Part shown: positions 60,418 through 61,545 of the stretch, in pieces
Layout of the letters: every line of letters starts with the position of its first letter
Position numbering within the stretch: position 1 is the stretch's first letter
Source: Pelatocladus maniniholoensis HA4357-MV3
GTDB taxonomy: Bacteria > Cyanobacteriota > Cyanobacteriia > Cyanobacteriales > Nostocaceae
DNA length: 61,545 bases
Direction: 5' to 3'
Assembly (NCBI GenBank): GCA_019359115.1
Contig: JAHHHW010000087.1
Location: forward strand, 1-61,545
The notes under the pieces: generated by a model
Told to the model about the DNA's origin: nothing
The model's database searches: none
Seen by the model: only the letters and a program-made list of their open reading frames with translations
Made by a program: the position numbers and the translations under genes

Positions 60418-61416
60418 TTAAGAATCGGTTTGTTCTGCTTGACGTATAGCTTGCACCACAGCTTTAGCAGCGCGATCGCTCATGATTTTTTCTTGGTCGT
60501 ACCCCAAAACTATTTCCCACGCCAAATCACGGTACATATCTACTAAAGGTAAAGCCACATCATCTAACATCCAACGACCATGACGTTCATCCTCACGGAT
60601 ATGCAACTCCCAATAACCCATTGCTGCATCCGATAATCCCAATCGTTGCGCTGCTGCAAGATAATTTTTGTAAGCCGCAGGGCCAGCCACTTCAAAGTAT
60701 GTTAGTCCGCCACCGTAACGCAAATAATGACGCTTGCATTCTGTCATCAAAAAGTTGTGGTTGGCACAAGCTAATACTTGCCAAGGTACTAAGTCAAAAT
60801 ATCCTTCTGGTTCGGTGTTCATGCCGAATTCGTTGAGCATTTGAGCAAAAAATGTCGAATGCTTGCGAGAGAAGCGACCATTGCCGTATTCTTCTAGTAG
60901 TACCCGTATGAGTGTACATTGGACTTCATTCGCTGTACCACCAAGAATGCGGGAAAGGCGACTACCTTCAACTAAGCCATCAAAGGAAGCAATAGCTAGC
61001 AAATGCCGATAGCCAGCCTCGCTCATTTGTTCACGCAGATAACGGCTTTCTGGAGACAGTGGTGGATCTAAATCTTCAGCAGCATGATCTATGAGTGCTT
61101 GCTTGACATCCAATTTTTGCAATTCTACAACGTCGATTTGGTCGAGTTCCCATTTTTGCCAAGCAGTCTCTATTTGATTCCGTACCTGAGATAAATAGAG
61201 CGATCGCTCATTCGTATAGTGCCGTAAATCGTCATACCAAAATAAATTTAGGCGATTTATTCGGTAGAGTATACGTTGGAGAAAGCTATGAGCCGCATCA
61301 TCACCAGAATCATTTTGGTAAGCAGCGTTAATTGCTACAAAAAGTGCATGTTCAAATTCACTTCTGAGGGCAGGTTCTTTCTCCAGTTTTTTGTCTAAAT
61401 TATCTTTTGCCAGCAA
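60418..61416 (-). CDS. Haem-oxygenase-like diiron protein (iron-containing redox enzyme family)
   Basis: 332 aa, all-helical. Two diiron-type motifs are visible: LLEEYGNGRFSRKHSTFF (Glu and His positions near 190-205) and ELHIREDERHGRWMLDDV (Glu-x-x-Asp-x-x-x-His near 270-285), as in haem-oxygenase-like diiron oxidases and oxygenases. Such enzymes use two irons and O2 on varied substrates, including amino acids and fatty acids; which one applies here is unknown. The methyltransferase gene lies 108 bp downstream on the same strand and may act with it. The ATG is at 61416. Confidence 0.8.
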   Translation of the reverse strand: MLAKDNLDKKLEKEPALRSEFEHALFVAINAAYQNDSGDDAAHSFLQRILYRINRLNLFWYDDLRHYTNERSLYLSQVRNQIETAWQKWELDQIDVVELQKLDVKQALIDHAAEDLDPPLSPESRYLREQMSEAGYRHLLAIASFDGLVEGSRLSRILGGTANEVQCTLIRVLLEEYGNGRFSRKHSTFFAQMLNEFGMNTEPEGYFDLVPWQVLACANHNFLMTECKRHYLRYGGGLTYFEVAGPAAYKNYLAAAQRLGLSDAAMGYWELHIREDERHGRWMLDDVALPLVDMYRDLAWEIVLGYDQEKIMSDRAAKAVVQAIRQAEQTDS

Positions 61417-61484
61417 TTCGTAACTCCCCAGGTAGGACTGTAAGGATCATTCCATTGAGAGAAGAATTATGGTAGTGTTCACAC

Positions 61485-61545
61485 ATGAGTCCAGAAGAAA
61501 AAGATCGAAAAATCGAGAGGTTAGAACAAGAAAACCAAGCGCTGC
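61485..61545 (+). CDS. Partial ORF cut by right edge, N-terminus only
   Basis: ATG at 61485 opens MSPEEKDRKIERLEQENQAL and remains open to the end. The Leu/Glu-rich start is coiled-coil-like, as in the N-terminus of IS66-type transposases and many other proteins. It is divergent from the diiron gene. Twenty residues do not allow a family call. Confidence 0.45.
   Translation, partial: MSPEEKDRKIERLEQENQAL

Overview
The window looks like chromosomal DNA of a filamentous cyanobacterium, probably Nostocales. HIP1 palindromes (GCGATCGC) occur throughout, and short heptanucleotide tandem repeats sit near genes. Recognisable cyanobacterial proteins include PcxA, HemJ, DUF3386, DUF3352, DUF4912, a NatE/LivF-type ATPase and a multi-PAS/GAF histidine kinase with a cyanobacteriochrome-like GAF domain. 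No rRNA, tRNA or CRISPR array was recognised. Both window edges cut genes.

Layout. 1-5.4 kb: a cut ORF, a PlsY-like/PEP-synthase-like fusion with an overlapping cupin gene, a peptidase S41 remnant, an AraC regulator and a repeat-rich gap containing a MITE-like insertion. 5.4-14.3 kb: ferredoxin, ABC ATPase, a large haemagglutinin-type exported protein, nitroreductase, a foldback element, a tnpB gene, a DUF6671 protein and hemJ. 14.5-16.8 kb: a 42-bp heptad-encoding repeat and a recent ~950-bp tandem duplication of a DUF2887/Rpn-like gene. 16.8-24.3 kb: DUF3352 protein, glpK, a broken aquaporin gene, a PstS-like protein carrying three DUF4912 domains, and a DUF937-like protein.

24.4-39.9 kb is the most coherent block: eleven genes on the minus strand. 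In transcription order they are a CxAxR-type sulfatase, a DUF1269 protein, a formylglycine-generating enzyme with both active-site cysteines and a signal-like N-terminus, two ~795-aa CSPTR-type sulfatases, an MscS channel, a MarC-family protein with an exported extension, an MFS transporter, a DUF202-BASS fusion transporter and two free-standing DUF202 proteins. I read it as a sulfate-ester processing and transport island; the shared function is inferred from gene content. A sulfate-type ABC ATPase (cysA-like) without its permeases lies at 55.2 kb.

39.9-41.9 kb is a repeat-filled gap with one hairpin-rich candidate small RNA. 42.4-51.1 kb is a signalling cluster: a degenerate receiver, a CheY-like receiver with an ATGA overlap to a 1677-aa kinase, and a REC-wHTH-HPt-REC-REC-GGDEF regulator. 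One GAF domain of the kinase has the DXCF cysteine and a second cysteine 28 residues later, as in DXCF cyanobacteriochromes. 51.6-61.5 kb holds pcxA, an HTH/AAA-like gene behind a MITE-like element with 10-bp direct repeats, the cysA-like gene, a candidate structured RNA, a second tnpB, a GAF-LuxR regulator, a DUF3386 protein, a methyltransferase, a haem-oxygenase-like diiron protein and a cut ORF.

The two tnpB genes share the same right-end architecture. Each stops one base short of the stop codon of a convergent gene. All family assignments were made by eye from motifs; no database search was run.
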